This document shows positions 25,118-35,377 of a stretch of 64,000 nucleotides of DNA, in pieces (the stretch's first letter is position 1; each line of letters begins with the position of its first letter). The translations under genes were made by a program, and so were the position numbers. This DNA is from Deinandra increscens subsp. villosa (Eukaryota > Streptophyta > Magnoliopsida > Asterales > Asteraceae). The DNA lies in NCBI GenBank assembly GCA_039602395.1, contig JBCNJP010000246.1:1-64000 (forward strand), read 5' to 3'. Under the pieces are notes generated by a model, which was given only the letters and a program-made list of their open reading frames with translations, made no database searches and was not told where the DNA came from.

Positions 25118-25280
25118 TATTAGTTTTAATATTAGCATGCATACACAAAAATGGATGACTAATCCATTATGTCATTAGTGTCATGTTTTTCAAGATCAGT
25201 TAAATAAAATGCCAGCATTAACTGCTGCACAAATGCTTCCAGTTTATTTAAAAAACCCAAAAATAATATACACTTAATAA

Positions 25281-25443
25281 TATACACTTAAACAGAAGTT
25301 ATAAGAGGTGTTCCACTTATAAGAGATGCATTTTTGAAAACCTAAAAAAATATACACTTACACAGAAGTTATAAGAGGTATTCCACTTATAAGAGATGCA
25401 CTTTTAAAAACCTAAAAAATATACACTTAAACAGAAGTTATAA
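25281..25443. repeat. 70-bp tandem repeat, 2.3 copies
   Basis: Units start at 25281, 25351 and 25420, each opening with 'tatacactta' and containing 'agaagttataagaggt' and 'ccacttataagagatgca'. The third unit is truncated. Confidence 0.85.
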
Positions 25444-26151
25444 CACAACATTTTTAATCTCCTTCGACAACTAATTTTCTTTTTCAGCCCAGTTAACCCA
25501 TGTGTATATATTCATTGATTAATGAAATGTGAGGTGGCATTGTGTAACCACCAAAGAACAGTATGACTGCAGTATTCTCAGTTTAAATTGAAAAATAATA
25601 TATTCATTGATTAATTTTCTATTGTTGTTATTATTTTTATATTATACTTATTATTATATTATATGATGTTAATATTTATATTAATTTCCTTTCTTATGTC
25701 TATCAGCAAAGGACAAGCACAACAGTTTGATCGGTTATTTTAGAAAGGGGCCTTTGTTTTGCATCCTGACCCATTTACTTGGGTGGTGTTTTATCTCAAG
25801 CTAGTCAAATTAAAAAAAGAAGTAAGCTAAAAGCTAAAAAGGGAACATGTTAAATGGGTTGAAAGTAACTCAAAATATATATTTAAACATGATAAACCTC
25901 CTAAATTGTTTTATTTAAAAGTTTAGAATTATTATAGTAATTGTATTGCAAATATATATCAAAACAGTGAGGGTTAAAGATGACCATTTTGCTTTTTAAT
26001 AATGATAATTCGTGAATCATATAACTAACACATTCTTTTTTTATAGAAATAAAAAAGGGCAGAAACTGTTATTGGGTCAAACCTAACCAACCCATTTTGA
26101 CTCGCACCAAAAAGATGACCCATTACCCAACCTAATAATCTTACGCCTTAC

Positions 26152-26249
26152 CTATGACTTAATCAGATATCAAGGCCTTTAGCACGTGTATTTATAGCTA
26201 GAAGATAACCCCGCACCATAAGCTTGTGTCCACTGGGAAGCAATTTTTC
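26152..26249 (-). pseudogene. Polyamine oxidase exon fragment carried by Helitron C
   Basis: A 98-nt minus-strand block bounded by ...AATCAAGCAG on the 5' side and AG|GTAAGG on the 3' side. It reads EKLLPSGHKLMVRGYLLAIN, then TRAKGLDI, a TGA, then LSHR. I recognise this as the FAD-dependent polyamine oxidase segment that in plant PAO2-4-like proteins follows the pattern LLPGGHGLMVRGY and NTLAKGLDIR. The exon would begin with the Glu codon. The TGA stands where the family has Arg (a CGA to TGA change). Only this exon is recognised, so it is a captured, inactive fragment. Confidence 0.6.
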
Positions 26250-27635
26250 CTGCTTGATTAACATTAAAAATGCCAATGTGAGGAATTAGCAAATATCAAT
26301 ATCACAACAATCACTCATATTCATCCTCTCCTTCTGATCAAGGCCATAAGCAAAAGACACATTAGAAGCAAAAAAACTGATCTCCTAAGAGTAAATAGTA
26401 ATTGATAAGACTTTCTAATTCACAAAATGTCTACTACATAACCAAATCTTAAAACCTGACAGTGATACCTGATGGCTAATTAGGAACCAGAAACCAGTCC
26501 ACTACACATGTAAAAAGGTAGAAAACTCTGAATTAACATCAACAGTTGGCAAAAACATAACCCTGTTGTATACCATAGTAAAAACCAACACTGTTTTATT
26601 CAACAAATGCATTCTAGTCATAACCCTGATATAGTTCCTTTGACCAATGCATTGTAGTCATCTTTTGCATCTTTAATTTGAGTCACTTCCTAAGACAAAG
26701 GTAGCACCATTCCATCTGTGTAGCCTCAAAACAATGAAGTCGATGTTTTATTCAACAAAGAAAGCCTTTAACATGATAAAGAGAGCTGAAACATGTGGAT
26801 ATGGATGATATATTCAAATATATTAAAGCAGTTTATTTTTTAGTGCCTAATGACTTCTTATTAAAGGTTTTTTTTCCTAGTCAATTTAATGATATCTTAG
26901 TGAAAGAAACACTTGAAGGGAACATCTTTGAAAGTTTAGGCATTCTGATTTAAACTCACTGTTAATTTTTTTCCTAGCAAATTTAAAGCTTACCAAATGA
27001 ATCTCATGTTCAATATGCCCTAGAAAGACAACTTATATACTCCTGATAAAATGTCTTTGATGATTCAACCCACGCTATTTGATTCAAATCATATCTACCA
27101 TAATTTTTTTTTTATGTAAATGTGTATCAGCAAACATAATCAAAATTCAATAAAAAACCCACATGAATCTAGTGAACAAAATCAGCCCTACAAATTGGTC
27201 AATGCAATGGCTACAAAGCACATGCTCAAAACATGAAATGACAAAACCCTTTTGCATACTTCAAGATCTTTGAAACATTCCAAACAAAGATTACATATTT
27301 TGTTTGACTTACAATTGCTTGAAACAAAAGCCGGACAATAATTTAGAACCACAGAAACTTTAGAAATGGTTTGTGACACCCGAGAATTTCAAGGTTAACT
27401 TCCGTTAGACAAACCCGTTAGTTACGTTATAAGTGTTAACTTAGTAACTAATGCTTAACTAGGCCGAATACGTCCACGACCTTTGGTTGATCACCGAACC
27501 CGTCCATATGTGTTATGTGTTCATCATTGATTGTCTTCATGTGCAATGTGATTTAAATACATGACTTACTATTGTGAATAGCTGGATTAATTGTAAATAC
27601 TTGATTATGTGAAAATTGACCTGTTTTAGTAGCCA

Positions 27636-27761
27636 GCGAAACTAACGGGCGAAACTATAGTGTCGCCCGGTAGCCAGCTAAGACAATCCAATATCACGAG
27701 ACCAGAGCTAGTTTCGCCTGGCCAGCGAAACTGCCAGCGAAACTGGCTCCTGATATAAATA
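27636..27761 (+). promoter_or_regulatory. LTR promoter: motif cluster and TATA box
   Basis: TATAAATA at 27754-27761, with four AGCGAAACT/GGCGAAACT motifs and one reverse copy (AGTTTCGC) in the 115 bp just upstream. Position relative to the LTR start (about 380 bp) fits a U3 promoter. Transcription would start near 27785. The equivalent TATA boxes of copy 2 are at 39638 and 47626. Confidence 0.6.
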
Positions 27762-28263
27762 AACTTAATAAACCCTAGTAGCCTCATTTGCTTAAACCAC
27801 ACAACAAACACACACACACTCTTTTCTCCTGGAGATTCTGGCCAGTCAAGGTTCACACCGAGTTGTCGAGATCTCAGCCCCAAACCATCATCTACCAAGC
27901 TAGGAGATCGAACCGTGAGTCCCAAAAACCTCCATTTTGTGTTTTATATGTGTTTTTCATAAAAAGCATGACCAAACCTTCATGATATTGCTTGATCTTC
28001 TGTAAATATGCTTTAGGATGCTAGATCTACCATAAAGTCAGAAACTTTACGTGTAAAAACAAACCATGATGATGATTTATGCAATTTTGGTCATTTTAGG
28101 GTTTAGAAGTGTTTTTAGAGATTTGATGATTAAAATGCATGTTAAACATGATAAAGCTGCTTGATTTATGTTGGTAAATGCCTATGGATGCTAGATAATG
28201 AATTGCATGTATGATCAGAAGCTGTTAGGTTGATTTTTAGGCAAATCCGTATGTTTTTCGCGA

Positions 28264-28569
28264 CCAGCGAAACTGCGTGTTCTCTGGGCGAAACTAAGTA
28301 GCGAAATTATATCTCCTTCCAGCGACACTGACCAGCGAAACTATAATGTCGCCGGGTAACCTGACCAGACCAGTTCGAGCGAAACTATCGAGCGAAATAC
28401 CTGAACGAAAGTTCAAACCAGTTTTCCCTGCGAAACTAGGCTAGCGAAACTGCGTCAGCAGTTTCGGGCGAAACTAGCCTAGCGAAACTGTGTCACCGGG
28501 CATTGCCTAGCGAAAGTGCTGCCCGTGCACCTAGCGAAACTGCCTAGCGAAACTATGCTAGCGAAACTA
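28264..28569 (+). repeat. Second GCGAAACT motif cluster in the LTR
   Basis: Eleven exact GCGAAACT copies and about five one-mismatch copies (GCGAAATT, GCGACACT, GCGAAAGT and similar) in about 300 bp, in one orientation apart from one CAGTTTCGGGCG inversion. Spacers are not conserved. The same cluster occurs in all four LTRs of this family in the window. Confidence 0.85.
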
Positions 28570-29932
28570 AGACCTGACCTAAAAACCAAACTTGTGAAAT
28601 TTGCTTAAGTGTTATGCCATGACTTACATGATTATGCCATGATGAAACATGTTTGATATCTGATTCATATGAACCCTTGTTTATGATCAACCATTGGTGT
28701 CGTGTGTCGGTATGTCGAGTCATAGTTGCAACATGCTATGTTATGGGCCATAGTGACGTTAAGTAAAGATTAGACACGAAACTAATACTTAAGACCTAAA
28801 CGTGTTCTAGGTCTTCGTTAAACAACAATATTTGGATTACTTGAAGTGTAGCAGTGCAACCAAAGGTGAGTGTCACTAACCCGCTTACCGTGAGTCCGTT
28901 TGGGCCACACCGAATAACTTAACGAAAACAATGCTGATAAACTCTAGAGTGCTAGGCACCTACTGATGAACATGAGAACACGGGATGCTTGGCACCCACT
29001 TGATGAACTGAAGTGTTTTATGGGAAACACTTGTGAACTCTGAACAAACTATTTTTGAAACAAAACTGAAAACGTTTTAATATGGCTAGTGTAGGTTAAA
29101 GTCTAAACCATATGATATCACATGTTTTCTAAGGATGCCTTATAACTTAAAAGTCCTCAACTAAAATTGTGCCATTAATTGTAAAGCGAGGGGATGTTGG
29201 GTAGATCTACTGGAGTTTGACAAACTCCGCCCCGTGGCACGGGAAGTGCACGGAGGAACAATATCAGCCTATTTGACCGTGGTCCCGAGAGGACACGGGG
29301 GAGGCAAAAACCGCGATGACGTAGGTCCGCACCGTACGGGATGGCTCGGCCCCCACAAAAATAAGTCAGCTTTGGTACAAACTTCCTTAGAGCATGGAAC
29401 AACGGATTAGCTACCCGCGATATCGGTTGAGTCCTTTAACTTTACGGAACTAGTACATACCCGATGACGTAGGTCACGGACAAACCATTTATAAACTGAG
29501 ATTTAATTACGAGCATTGCTTTTCACAAATAAATGACTTGTAAGTATACCTTGACACGAATTATGATTATGAGACCGGGCCAATGCATGACACGCCCACT
29601 GTGAACTCACCAACCGTTAGGTTGACACTTGCGTGGTTTAAACTTTTGCAGATCGCTAAGGAGTACCCGCTGGAGGTTGGCATGGCACTTGAAGACCTTT
29701 GTTTTTACTTAAACTAAACTTGAGAATTTTAAAACACTGTTTATGTAAAGCACGTGGTTAGTGCTAAGACAACATTTTATTCCGCTGCGTAGTATTTGAG
29801 ACTTTATTTATAACTTGTGTTTGAACTGACCCTGATTCGTTTAGTATTTGTAACTATGGTTGTGGATCCTGGTCTAGTCGCGCCCCTTAACGGTATAAAC
29901 TCCGTTAGTGGTATTTTGGGGGTGTGACAGAT

Positions 29933-29945
29933 TGGTATCAGAGCC
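29933..29945 (+). other. Primer-binding site, initiator-Met tRNA type
   Basis: TGGTATCAGAGCC three bases after the LTR. The leader that follows to the gag start (29946-30478) is non-coding and holds an (AT)n-rich patch near 30105-30140. Confidence 0.9.
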
Positions 29946-30478
29946 ATAAGTTGCAGAGAACTGGAATCATTTTTGAAAACGATTTGGAAACTGCAACTTG
30001 AAAACCTTGGTTACAAAACGAACAAACAAATTCCCAAAGACAAAATTTTTACGTGCCAACCTGGGATACTCGCTCTGCTGTGTAAGTAAAATCTTAGTAC
30101 GTACAGATATATGTATATATATATATATAAGTATATATATAGACCGTGTCTAAGTAGTCTAACGGAAGACCTTAGGAAATTTTCACACGAATACGAAATG
30201 CGACCGCAAATACGCGCACTACTCTGGGGAAAGCGACAACGAAACGATGCTACACGCTACGTCCTGATTTCTACTACGACGACTACGCCGACGGTGACTT
30301 TATGGGGAGCCGACCTTCGACGATAGCACTCACGACGTTCCTCGACGACGCCTCGATTTTGCACGAAAATTTTTCTGGACTAATAGTGGGATAACGGGAA
30401 CTGGCTAATATACATATTATGGGATGTGTATAAAATATAACTGTGACTGAACACTGGCTACTTTAACTGTTCAGCAAG

Positions 30479-32490
30479 ATGTCTGGAAGAGGAAACGGAA
30501 GAGGCGGCATAAACATGACGCCTGCACAGCTGCAAGCAATGATTACTGAACATGTGCAAGCCGCGGTGGCAGCCGTCCAAGCTGCATATGCCGCACAGGG
30601 TAACTATTATGCGGTTAAGGCACAAAGCAATTATATCATGACCTGTTTAATTTTAAAATCCGAACTATTTATGCATCAGGAAACCAGCACCACTGCACGT
30701 TCAAGTCCTTCATGGACTGTAAGCCGATGACATTTTCCGGCGAAGAAGGAGCTGTAGGACTCCTTAGGTGGATTGAGAAGTCCGAAAAGGTTTTCTCCAT
30801 GTGTAACTGCCCAGCTGAAAGCAAGGTGAAGTTTGCTACTGGTACCTTCGAAGGAGCCGCACTCTCCTGGTGGAACGCTGAAATTCAGATGGTTGGGCTA
30901 GACGTGGCTAATAACATGCAGTGGGCAGCATTTAAGGAGCTGATCATGGAAGAATACTGTCCACGTGACCAAGTCAAGAAGCTTGAGGGTGAATTCCTGA
31001 ATTTGAAGATGTCTGGGTCTGAAATCGAACAGTACACTGCACGATATCATGAGTATGAAGTCCTATGCCCCACAATGGTCGACGCTGAGTTTAAACGCAT
31101 TGAGCGTTATCTGGAAGGCCTCGCGCCTCAAATCAAAGGATTGGTGACTGCCAACAACCCTGCGACCATACAGCAAGCCATTCGTTTGGCTCACAAACTC
31201 ACTGATCAAGAGGTCGAGAAAGGTACTCTACCTGCGAAAGCCACCGAGAAGACTGCCTTGAGTGGCAAGAGAAAGGCTGACGATGAAGCTCTTGAAAACT
31301 CGATGAATGTTCAGAGTGTTGGAAACAGCACTGGGAGGTCTTATAACTCCCAAGGTCAAAGCAAGAGGTCCGGGAATAACAGTGGCAACTACCGCCAGGG
31401 CGGAAATGGTCAGAGCAACTACAAGGGTAACCTGCCCTTGTGCAACAGGTGTGGAAAACATCATGCTGGTAATTGTAGGAAGAATATGAGCTGCGAAAGG
31501 TGTGGTAAGGGAGGCCACGAAGCAAAGGACTGTTGGGCAACTTTACCCGAGCAACAAAACCGCCCCAGAAGAAACAACAACTATGGGAACAATCGGGGCA
31601 ATGGAAACAATGGTCAGAACCGCAACAATGAAGCTCCCAGGGGAAACGGTAACGGGAATTGTTATGAATGTGGTGCTCCAGGCCACATTAAAAGAGACTG
31701 CCCTCAGCTAAGAAGACAAGGTAATGGCAATCAGGGAAATAACGGTGGGAATGGTAACGGCGGAGGTAATGGTAATGGGAATGGCAATGGTAATGGTGGA
31801 AACGGAAATGGTGGAAATGGTAGAGGTCGAGCTTTCGTCATGGGCCAGGGTGAAGCTCGCAATGACGCCAACGTGATTAATGGTAAATTTATTTTGAACG
31901 GTTTCTTTGCTACTGTTTTATTTGATTCTGGTGCTGAGAAAAGTTTTATTTCCACTAAATTTGCTAGACTAATTAACGCTAAACCGATCGACTTAGATGC
32001 TAAATATGTGGTAGAACTAGCAAATGGTAAACTTCATGATACGACCCAGATAGTTAAGGATTGTAAGCTAGAACTAGCGGGCCATACCCTAGGAATTGAC
32101 CTTATGCCTTTCCCGATTGGTAGTTTCGACGTCATAGTAGGAATGGATTGGTTATCCGAAAACCGAGCTGAAATTTTATGTAAGGAAAAAGTGGTTCGTA
32201 TTCCACTCGAAGACGGCAAAGTGTTAACGGTCCAAGGAGAAAAAGGTGGAACAGTCACCGGCATTATTTCATTCCTTAAAGCTCAGAAATGCCTCCGTAA
32301 GGGTCACTTCGCGATTCTTGCGAACGTCACTGACACGACACATCCTGAGCACAAAATTGATGATTACCCGATAGTTCGCGACTTCCAAGACGTATTTCCT
32401 GAAGATCTGCCTGGTCTGCCTCCATTTCGACAAGTTGAGTTTGGGATTGATTTGGCTCCAGGTGCCGCTCCGATTGCACGCGCTCCGTAA
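30479..32490 (+). CDS. Gag-protease of Tekay-type copy 1, spliced, ends at a nonsense codon
   Basis: Exon 1 is 30479-30599 (40 codons plus 1 nt, Gly/Ala/Gln-rich), then an 80-nt intron, then exon 2 from 30680. Removing the intron joins the N-terminal frame to the conserved Gag frame (residue 52 at 30712). Gag core: LRWIEKSEKVFSMCNC, FEGAALSWWN and YTARYHEYE blocks. Three Cys-His boxes follow: an irregular CNRCGKHHAGNC, then CERCGKGGHEAKDC and CYECGAPGHIKRDC. After an Asn-Gly low-complexity linker comes the aspartic protease with DSGA at about 31924. The frame stops at TAA 32488-32490, where copy 2 has Tyr, at the protease/reverse transcriptase boundary. The product (643 residues) would still be a complete Gag-protease. 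It forms virus-like particles and cleaves the polyprotein in this family. Confidence 0.8.
30600..30679 (+). other. Candidate intron in gag, copy 1
   Basis: 80 nt, CAGG|GTAACT to GCATCAG|GA, AT-rich. Splicing restores one frame. Copy 2 has the same borders with an 82-nt intron at 42483-42564 and the same restored frame. Confidence 0.65.
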
Positions 32491-35217
32491 CGTTTGGCTG
32501 TAAGCGAACTCAACGAACTCTCCGCGCAACTACAAGAGCTACTCGACAAAGGGTTTATTCGTCCAAGTTCGTCTCCATGGGGAGCTCCGGTACTGTTTGT
32601 TAAGAAGAAGGATGGAACGTTCCGCATGTGCATTGACTACCGAGAGCTTAACAAAGTTACGATCAAGAATCGGTATCCACTTCCTCGAATCGACGATCTC
32701 TTCGATCAACTGCAAGGTTCAAGCTACTACTCAAAGATCAATCTACGGTCTGGTTATCACCAACTTCGTGTACGTGATGAGGATATCCCCAAGACTGCCT
32801 TCAGAACTCGGTATGGACACTACGAGTTCCTGGTTATGCCGTTTGGGCTAACCAATGCGCCTGCTGTGTTTATGGATCTGATGAATCGAGTGTGCAAGCC
32901 GTACCTCGATAAGTTTGTAATAGTCTTCATCGACGATATTTTGATCTACTCCAAGTCAAAGGAAGAACACGAGGAACATCTGCGTCTTATTTTGGAATTG
33001 CTCCGCAAGGAACAGCTCTACGCCAAGTTTTCAAAGTGCGACTTTTGGATCCGCGAAGTCCAGTTTCTTGGGCACATTGTTAATGAGGAAGGAATACATG
33101 TCGATCCAGCCAAAGTGGAAGCAATAAAGAACTGGTCTACCCCAAGAGCGCCAACAGAAATCCGACAATTTTTAGGGCTTGCCGGATATTATCGAAGGTT
33201 TATTAAGGGTTTCTCTCAATTGGCCCAACCCTTAACAGCCTTAACGCACAAAGGAGTGCAATACAGATGGGGTGAGAAAGAAGAGCGCGCGTTCCAAACG
33301 CTTAAAGATATGTTATGTTCGGCTCCAATTCTTGCGTTACCCGATGGAATTGACGATTTTGTGGTTTACTGCGATGCATCAATCCAAGGACTCGGTTGCG
33401 TGTTGATGCAACGAGATAAAGTGATTGCCTATGGGTCCAGGCAACTAAAGGATACTGAAAAGAATTATACAACGCATGATTTGGAAATGGGAGCCGTTGT
33501 TCATGCACTCAAGATTTGGAGACATTACCTATATGGAACAAAGTGCACAATATTCACCGATCATAAAAGTCTACAGCACATCTTTGATCAGAAAGACCTC
33601 AACATGCGGCAAAGAAGGTGGGTTGAATTACTGAACGATTATGATTTGGCAATTAAGTATCATCCTGGAAAAGCCAACGTTGTGGCTGATGCCCTAAGCA
33701 GAAAAGAGTACGAAAAGCCTCGTCGGGTACGAGCGCTTCAACTTACAATACATTCAGGATTACCGGATCGGATCCGTGACTGCCAACGAGAAGCTTTGAA
33801 AGCAGAAAACTTCGCAGCTGAAGCACTGCGTGGTGTAGATGGCCATTCTGAAGTTAAGTCCGATGGACTCACGTACTATAATGACAGAATCTGGGTTCCA
33901 TTGTTTGGAAATCTCCGTGAGCTCGTGATGGACGAGGCTCACAAGTCAAGATATTCGGTGCACCCTGGATCAGATAAAATGTATCAGGACTTGAAAAATC
34001 TTTATTGGTGGCCGAATATGAAAGCCGACATTGCTCGATATGTGGCTAAATGCTTAACATGCTCAAGGGTCAAAATTGAATACCAAAAGCCTTCTGGTTT
34101 ACTACAACAGCCAAAAATCCCAGAATGGAAATGGGAGGACATCTCCATGGATTTTGTAACGGGATTACCTCATCGATCAAATCAACCGGATGCGATTTGG
34201 GTTGTCATCGATCGGTTAACCAAATCTGCACATTTCATTCCGATGAAGGAAAGTGATAATATGGATAAATTGACAAAGCTGTACATCGACAAAATTGTGA
34301 AGCTTCACGGTGTGCCTAAGACTATCATTTCTGATCGAGATCCTCGATTTACTTCCCGGTTATGGCAATCAATGCAGGAAGCATTGGGAACCCGACTAGA
34401 CATGAGTACAGCCTATCACCCACAAACAGATGGTCAATCGGAACGAACGATTCAAACCTTAGAAGATATGCTCCGTGCTTGCGTCCTTGACTTTGGGAAA
34501 GATTGGGAGACTCACCTTCCACTGGTGGAGTTCTCTTACAACAATAGTTATCATTCAAGTATAGGTGCTGCACCTTTTGAAGCACTGTATGGCAGAAAAT
34601 GTAGATCGCCCGTGTGTTGGGCTGAAACGGGTGAGAAAGGACTTACTGGACCGGAAGTTATCCATGATATGACCGAACGGATTATTCAAATTAGGCAACG
34701 GCTAGCTGCAGCACGTGATCGACAGAAGAGTTATGCCGACAAACGCCGAAAACCTCTAAAGTTCGAGGTGGGTGACAAAGTATTGTTGAAGGTATCCCCC
34801 TGGAAGGGAGTGATACGCTTCGGGAAGCGTGGAAAGTTAAATCCTCGCTACATCGGTCCGTTTGAAATTATTGGGGAAGTAGGCCCGGTGGCCTATCGAT
34901 TGCAACTCCCTGCTGAACTCGATGGAGTTCACAACGTGTTTCACGTTTCCAATCTGAAGAAATGTCTGGCTGAAGACATCGAAATAATTCCTCTGGAGGA
35001 ATTGGAAATCGACGAACATCTGAAATTTATTGAGCAACCAGTAGAAGTCATGGGACGCGAGGAGAAAGCCCTCAAACGTAGCAAGATTCCGATCGTCAAG
35101 GTGCGATGGAACTCAAGGCGTGGACCCGAATATACTTGGGAGCGTGAGGATCAGATGAAGAAAAAGTATCCTCACTTGTTTGAGCAAACGTCCACAGAAA
35201 CTCAAGGTATGATTTAA
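32491..35217 (+). pseudogene. Reverse transcriptase-RNase H-integrase-chromodomain of copy 1, defective
   Basis: Same frame as Gag-protease but behind its nonsense codon. Order: reverse transcriptase (about 32500-33250; FVIVFIDDILIY intact at about 32920), RNase H (VVYCDASIQGLGC at about 33362), integrase with HHCC zinc finger (about 33930-34070) and DDE residues in MDFVTG, SDRDPRF and SERTIQTLE, a GPY/F-type end (NPRYIGPFEIIG at about 34840) and a C-terminal chromodomain-like segment (VKVRWNSRRGPEYTWERED, 35098-35157), which places it among chromoviruses of the Tekay/Del type. In reverse-transcriptase motif A the catalytic Asp codon is AAT (Asn) at 32740-32742; copy 2 has GAT. With the stop codon upstream, this copy cannot make active enzyme on its own. 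Confidence 0.8.
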
Positions 35218-35229
35218 TTTTGGGGACCA

Positions 35230-35377
35230 AAATTCCTTAACAGGAGGAGGATGTGACAACCCTAAAACTTTTTGCTTTCTTTCCCCCAGCGACGATAGCA
35301 ACGACGACAGCTGATGCTGCGAACGCTACGACACAAGAATAATTTTCGGGACGAAAATTCCAATTTCAGGGGAATGA
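35230..35377 (+). other. Duplicated polypurine-tract/LTR-start module, copy 1
   Basis: Two diverged copies of one module. Outer: 'ggggaccaaaattcc', then purines 'caggaggagga', then TGTGACAACCC at 35252. Inner: 'cgggacgaaaattcc', then 'caggggaatga', then TGTGACACCC at 35378. In copy 1 the inner one matches the actual 5' LTR start, so 35252-35377 is internal sequence here. Confidence 0.7.

Larger units (their letters stand above)
23664..27371 (-). mobile_element. Helitron C, 3' part (5' end not found)
   Basis: CTAG at 23664-23667 after a host A, followed on the plus strand by 'gtgcccgcgcgttgcagcgg', gives the same 3' terminus as Helitron B on the minus strand. The expected 5' tip is not seen before the Tekay LTR at 27372; it may lie in or beyond the assembly gap, or be lost. 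The interior holds a subterminal repeat region, a 70-bp tandem repeat, a G-rich tract and a polyamine-oxidase exon. The rest is AT-rich without a gene I can support. Confidence 0.55.
27372..29929 (+). repeat. Tekay-type copy 1, 5' LTR (short form, 2,558 bp)
   Basis: Begins TGTGACACCCGAG and ends GGGTGTGACA. It starts at the inner of the two possible LTR starts of this family; the 125-bp upstream module found in copy 2 is absent from its left end. It contains a TATA box, two AGCGAAACT clusters, a candidate donor at 27915, a structured block at 29201-29298 and a candidate acceptor at 29650-29651. Confidence 0.85.

Noticed and set aside
27626..27985. Small frames repeated at 35632-35991, and similar pairs at 39672/47660 and 41021/49009
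   Set aside because: They duplicate only because they lie in LTR pairs; no codon bias or motif.
28264..28569. Regularly recurring GCGAAACT resembling a CRISPR-like array
   Set aside because: The repeat is only 8 nt, spacers vary widely in length, no cas genes are present and the context is a plant LTR.
31199..31955. Open frames opposite and across the gag gene
   Set aside because: They are shadows of the Gag zinc-knuckle and Asn-Gly region; composition mirrors the coding strand and no independent motif is present.
32488..32490. Programmed stop-codon readthrough between protease and reverse transcriptase in copy 1
   Set aside because: Copy 2 has a Tyr codon there, so a simple nonsense mutation is the better explanation.
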